From: a virus
Virus record (IMG/VR): IMGVR_UViG_3300000234_000006
Location: 1 to 54,754 of that record
Strand: one strand, 5' to 3'
DNA: 54,754 bases
In this document: positions 51,962 through 54,754 of the stretch, piece after piece
Layout: the number at the start of each line of letters is the position of its first letter
Position numbering within the stretch: the stretch's first letter is position 1
Notes under the pieces: model-generated
Told to the model about the DNA's origin: nothing
Database searches by the model: none
What the model saw: only the letters and a program-made list of their open reading frames with translations
Translations under genes and position numbers: made by a program

Positions 51962-52279
51962 ATGAAAGATCTACCTACCGATAAACTGTTCGTTCAAATA
52001 CTTATTGAAAATAATAGACTGGTTGTTTCGAGACATCTTTTATCAATATCCAGGTCCATTAAAAATGTTAGAATTCGGGAGCTTGAACTAAATCAAAATG
52101 ATAAAAACAAAAAGCTTCAAGATATCGGTTCAATTAATAAAGATTGTAAAAAACTTTCAAATAAAGTTGGACTCCTTCTAAGGAGAATAACTACTCTTTG
52201 TGACGAAAGAGATATCATTTTGGGTAAAGAAAATGGATACTCGATAGAAGAATTAGAAGAAGTCATACAGGATGACTGA
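51962..52279 (+). CDS. Small coiled-coil protein
   Basis: A 105-residue helical, charged protein (LLSISRSIKNVRIRELELNQ, then NKDCKKLSNKVGLLLRRITT) ending in an acidic tail. No SD; a strong hairpin lies just upstream. Function unknown. Confidence 0.5.
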   Translation: MKDLPTDKLFVQILIENNRLVVSRHLLSISRSIKNVRIRELELNQNDKNKKLQDIGSINKDCKKLSNKVGLLLRRITTLCDERDIILGKENGYSIEELEEVIQDD

Positions 52280-52324
52280 GTTTTAAAAGTGTAAGTTCGG
52301 ATTCAAAGATAGTTGAAGCAAAAA

Positions 52325-53371
52325 ATGGCAAAATACTTCCAAGAGCATAACAAAATTTTCGTTGCACCAGAAGGCGCGAAAGAAATTCACGATCATCTAC
52401 CTCCGGCACAGTATACCCTTCGGAAGGATGCTATGCAGGGTTTTTATTTAGAAAAATCTGTTGAATTTGAATTACCAAAAAAAGTTTTTGGTGACTCTGA
52501 GTTAAAAGCAAAAAGAGTTCTTAAGACTTATAATGCCGTTTCTTCTAATCTTGGTGTTCTCCTGACAGGAGAAAAAGGCTCCGGGAAGACAATGTTCTCC
52601 AAGCTCTTGTCGAAGTTTGCACTTGAACAGGGGATTGCAACCGTTATAATAAATGAGAATTTCGATAATGATCCTTCGATGGGTAAATATCTGACTGATA
52701 TTACTGATCGTTGTGTTGTTTTTTTCGATGAGTTCGAAAAAATTTTTAAATCAGACGATCAAGAACAAATCTTGACTTTGCTCGATGGTACTTATCAGTC
52801 CAACAAGCTGTTCCTTCTTACAGCTAATAATGTTTACAATATCAGTGATTATATCATGAATCGTCCGGGGCGTGCACATTATCATTTCCGTTATGGAAGT
52901 TTAGAAGAATCTTTCATTCGTGAATACTGCGAGTATCAACTTTCTGAAAAATCTTATACTGATGTTGTTGTTAGATTAGCAGGAGCAGTCGGGAAATTCA
53001 ATTTTGATATGTTACAATCAGTTGTGAGAGAATGCAACATTCACAATGAATCTCCGGAAGTTTTCCATCATTTTATGAATATTGACATGAACAAAGATCT
53101 CAAAGAGTATTCATATAAGATAACTAGAAAAGATAATAATATGAGTTTCGTGGGAGAAACAAGTATTAGTCTTGAATCTTCTTTCATTGTCACCTGGGAG
53201 TCAGGTTTGCCAAGAAATGATGAAGGATATCTACCAGTTGAATATGCAGAGTTCAAACCTTTCAATTATGTTAAATTTGATCATATTAAGGGTAGTGTTA
53301 TGTTTGAAAACAGTGGGTATTTTCTTGAGCTAAAACCGGAAAAAGAAAGACATGTTATCATGTCTTTCTGA
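52325..53371 (+). CDS. AAA ATPase
   Basis: A 348-residue protein from ATG 52325 (a TTG at 52313 is the alternative). It has Walker A LLTGEKGSGKTM (about 83-94), Walker B RCVVFFDEFEKIF, a sensor-like LFLLTANNVYN and an Arg-rich MNRPGRAHYHF segment, giving a full AAA module of the FtsH/BCS1-like type. The C-terminal 100 residues are beta-rich and unassigned. It may remodel a protein complex; the phage also encodes a large VWA protein, a common partner class, but no direct link is seen. A 10-bp hairpin covers the last codons (53345-53368). Confidence 0.8.
   Translation: MAKYFQEHNKIFVAPEGAKEIHDHLPPAQYTLRKDAMQGFYLEKSVEFELPKKVFGDSELKAKRVLKTYNAVSSNLGVLLTGEKGSGKTMFSKLLSKFALEQGIATVIINENFDNDPSMGKYLTDITDRCVVFFDEFEKIFKSDDQEQILTLLDGTYQSNKLFLLTANNVYNISDYIMNRPGRAHYHFRYGSLEESFIREYCEYQLSEKSYTDVVVRLAGAVGKFNFDMLQSVVRECNIHNESPEVFHHFMNIDMNKDLKEYSYKITRKDNNMSFVGETSISLESSFIVTWESGLPRNDEGYLPVEYAEFKPFNYVKFDHIKGSVMFENSGYFLELKPEKERHVIMSF
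53345..53368 (+). repeat. 10-bp hairpin at the end of the AAA gene
   Basis: GAAAGACATG/CATGTCTTTC with loop TTAT, ending one base before the stop codon TGA. No U tract follows. Confidence 0.6.
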
Positions 53372-53421
53372 GTATAAAATCTAAAATTTCCCGGTTGATT
53401 TCTAATCAAAAATGATTTCAA

Positions 53422-53889
53422 ATGACAAAATTCCAGAAAAAACACCGTCAAGCATGGGATATTTTCTGGAATTCAATATCCAATAAATCTAGTTTACCTA
53501 AAATCAGAAAAACATGGTCTTTACTTGAATCGTTCGGGACTATAGTTTGTTATGAAAATTCAGACGATAACCACATTGTAAATGTTATGAACAACTCTAT
53601 AGTTTATTCTCTAAATAATAATACTTTCGAAAGTCAAAAAGATTTAAAGAAAAAAGTTTCTAACATGTTAAGTCAGGTTTTACATTCAATAGGATACTCC
53701 ATTCCAAATATGGTCATAGAAAAATGTTTAATAGTAGAAAAACTTGATGATGATAAAAATTACATAAGTTCAGAAAATATTTTACCTCTAATTAAGCAGA
53801 TAAAATCTTCTAAAGCTGATGAACTGAAATTGAACTTAGACAAGCTGGGGGTCGATTATGTTTCTAAGTTCGATATCAACAGAAAATAA
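53422..53889 (+). CDS. Unknown protein
   Basis: A 155-residue protein (WDIFWNSISNKSSLPKIRKT, NIVYSLNNNTFE-like strand, VEKLDDDKNYISSENILP). No motif recognised. A short hairpin TTGATT/AATCAA (53395-53409) lies 12 bases before the ATG and no SD is clear. The 3' end overlaps the convergent gene by 54 bases. Confidence 0.5.
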   Translation: MTKFQKKHRQAWDIFWNSISNKSSLPKIRKTWSLLESFGTIVCYENSDDNHIVNVMNNSIVYSLNNNTFESQKDLKKKVSNMLSQVLHSIGYSIPNMVIEKCLIVEKLDDDKNYISSENILPLIKQIKSSKADELKLNLDKLGVDYVSKFDINRK

Positions 53890-54159
53890 CCTAGCGATAT
53901 CCATTTCACGATTCATTCCACTAGATATACCTAAGTCTTGATAAACCGCGATTCTGTCGCATCTCTTTAAAAATTCATGTCCTATTTTCATTCCAATTTC
54001 TCTTTCATGGGCGTTTGAATCATCAAGCACGTCAACTAAATAAGCATGGGGTGCATAAGGACATTCACCCCTTTTTATTGAGTCCTTCAAAGCAAGTTTG
54101 AGATATCTTTTGTTTTTCTCAATGTCGCCTTTGAAAGGCGAAGCAACGAATACTAACAT
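53836..54159 (-). CDS. DUF4406/nucleoside deoxyribosyltransferase-like protein
   Basis: A 107-residue protein with the pattern FVASPFKGDIEKNKRYLKLA, then PYAPHAYLVDVLDD, then RCDRIAVYQDLGISSGMNRE. This matches small phage and bacterial proteins related to nucleoside 2-deoxyribosyltransferases (DUF4406-like). A nucleotide-related role would fit next to PurZ, but the enzyme activity is not established for this family. It is on the minus strand between two plus-strand genes and shares a 29-base intergenic dyad with the next gene. Confidence 0.75.
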   Translation of the reverse strand: MLVFVASPFKGDIEKNKRYLKLALKDSIKRGECPYAPHAYLVDVLDDSNAHEREIGMKIGHEFLKRCDRIAVYQDLGISSGMNREMDIARLFSVDIELRNIIDPQLV

Positions 54160-54161
54160 TC

Positions 54162-54181
54162 TTTACACTACTAAGTGTAAA
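54162..54181. promoter_or_regulatory. 8-bp dyad in a divergent intergenic gap, possible operator
   Basis: TTTACACT-ACTA-AGTGTAAA, 8 of 8 paired, centred in the 29 bases between ATG 54159 (minus) and ATG 54189 (plus). A symmetric repressor site or a hairpin in both leaders would fit. Confidence 0.5.
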
Positions 54182-54188
54182 ATGTCAT

Positions 54189-54754
54189 ATGATTACAAAA
54201 AAGAGAAAAGTTTATTTCCATAAAAATTGTTCAGATGGAACAGTTTCTGCACTAGTTGCAAAATGGATGTTTGATTATATGGTGCCATATTTTTACAATA
54301 TCCACAGAATAACCCATGAAATTTCTTTCCATGAAGTTCAGTACGGAGAAAAAGATTTTGAAGAACTCGTTCCTGAAGACGGGCAAATATTCCTTGATAT
54401 AACGCCGCCAAGGGCGAGATGGGAAGAGTGGAAATCATATAAAGATATATTGTGTCTTGATCATCATATCTCCGCAAAGGATATTATAGAATATTTTAAT
54501 GATGGTGAATTCTCAGCAAATTTTTCGGGTGCGGCTTTAACCTTTCAAAAACTTATGGGGTTACTATATGAGAATAAAGATTATGAAGTTTTTAATCCAG
54601 AGTATGAATATTTGAAAGAACTTTCAAGGTTAGTCTCAATCAGAGACACTTGGAAAAAAGATTCTGAAGACTGGGAAGAAGCGGTAAAAATTTCGGAAGC
54701 CGTTCAATTTTTTGGATGGGATAATCTGAAAGATCTTGAAATTTTTGAACTTAA
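54189..54754 (+). CDS. DHH-family phosphoesterase (C-terminus cut by window edge)
   Basis: 188 residues are visible. The motifs are FHKNCSDGTVSALVAKWMF (first metal-binding Asp region), IFLDITPP and CLDHHIS (the DHH motif). The family cleaves short oligonucleotides (nanoRNase), linear or cyclic dinucleotides, or DNA (RecJ). The small N-terminal part suggests an Orn/NrnA-like or nucleotide-signal phosphodiesterase more than RecJ, but the C-terminal DHHA1 domain that would decide is outside the window. Confidence 0.85.
   Translation, partial: MITKKRKVYFHKNCSDGTVSALVAKWMFDYMVPYFYNIHRITHEISFHEVQYGEKDFEELVPEDGQIFLDITPPRARWEEWKSYKDILCLDHHISAKDIIEYFNDGEFSANFSGAALTFQKLMGLLYENKDYEVFNPEYEYLKELSRLVSIRDTWKKDSEDWEEAVKISEAVQFFGWDNLKDLEIFEL

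Noticed and set aside
54193-54477. Minus-strand 94-residue frame at the right end
   Set aside because: It is antisense to the DHH phosphoesterase, whose motifs are clear on the plus strand.
1-54754. tRNA genes
   Set aside because: I saw no cloverleaf with T-loop GTTCRANNC and matching acceptor stem; GGATTCGAAT near 18510 is inside a coding gene.
1-54754. T4-type late promoters (TATAAATA)
   Set aside because: A few AT-rich partial matches exist but none is placed consistently before virion genes.

Overview
This window is part of a large tailed double-stranded DNA bacteriophage (Caudoviricetes). The evidence is a contiguous head and packaging block (HK97-type major capsid protein, prohead protease, portal, large terminase), a large phage replication and recombination block, tight gene packing with ATGA-type overlaps, and almost no ribosomal, transport or housekeeping metabolism. 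The DNA is AT-rich, apart from a few highly expressed structural genes that are clearly GC-richer. The host cannot be named from the sequence. Many genes have Shine-Dalgarno sites of the GGAGG type, so the host uses the usual bacterial anti-SD, but a large minority have none.

Layout. 1-1619 (minus, cut at the window edge): HNH plus DNA methyltransferase fusion. 1759-22184 (minus): virion block, in order from the far end: two large Ser/Asp/Glu-rich proteins, a Cys-cluster protein, a small-terminase candidate, TerL, an intein-containing portal, several unknown head-linked proteins, a protease-scaffold fusion, a decoration protein candidate and the major capsid protein. A nuclease/Mom-like fusion (20583-22184) sits beside an Ig/BACON-like protein. 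22187-39150 (minus): transcription and replication block with a double sigma-region-4 protein, 5'-3' exonuclease, NusG-like factor, DnaX-like clamp loader, Toprim primase, DnaN-like clamp, orphan SbcC-type ATPase half, Cas4/RecB-like nuclease, SbcD, a VWA protein, RecD2 helicase and the C-terminal half of NAD ligase. 39197-40297 (plus): N-terminal half of the same ligase. 40289-49118 (minus): thioredoxin, class II ribonucleotide reductase, clamp loader delta and delta-prime subunits, zinc ribbons and two divergent sigma-70-like proteins.

49119-49824 is a 0.7 kb divergent non-coding region with tandem hairpins, a G-rich tandem repeat and 12 GATC sites in about 300 bases. It is the best candidate for a replication origin and/or master control region. 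To its right (plus) lie a basic protein, a PurZ-like adenylosuccinate synthetase, a coiled-coil protein, an AAA ATPase, an unknown protein, a minus-strand DUF4406-like protein and the start of a DHH phosphoesterase.

How it fits together: the phage carries a bacterial-style sliding clamp with delta, delta-prime and gamma/tau loader subunits, its own primase, helicase, ligase and dNTP supply (NrdJ plus thioredoxin), and its own transcription switches (sigma-like and NusG-like factors). The polymerase itself is not in the window. PurZ, the methyltransferase and the Mom-like domain all point to modified phage DNA.

The most unusual signal is structural: several start codons lie inside inverted repeats (stems of 5 to 18 bp), often in genes with no usable SD site. 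The clearest are at 15597-15641, 47296-47324, 40467-40507 and 39138-39158.
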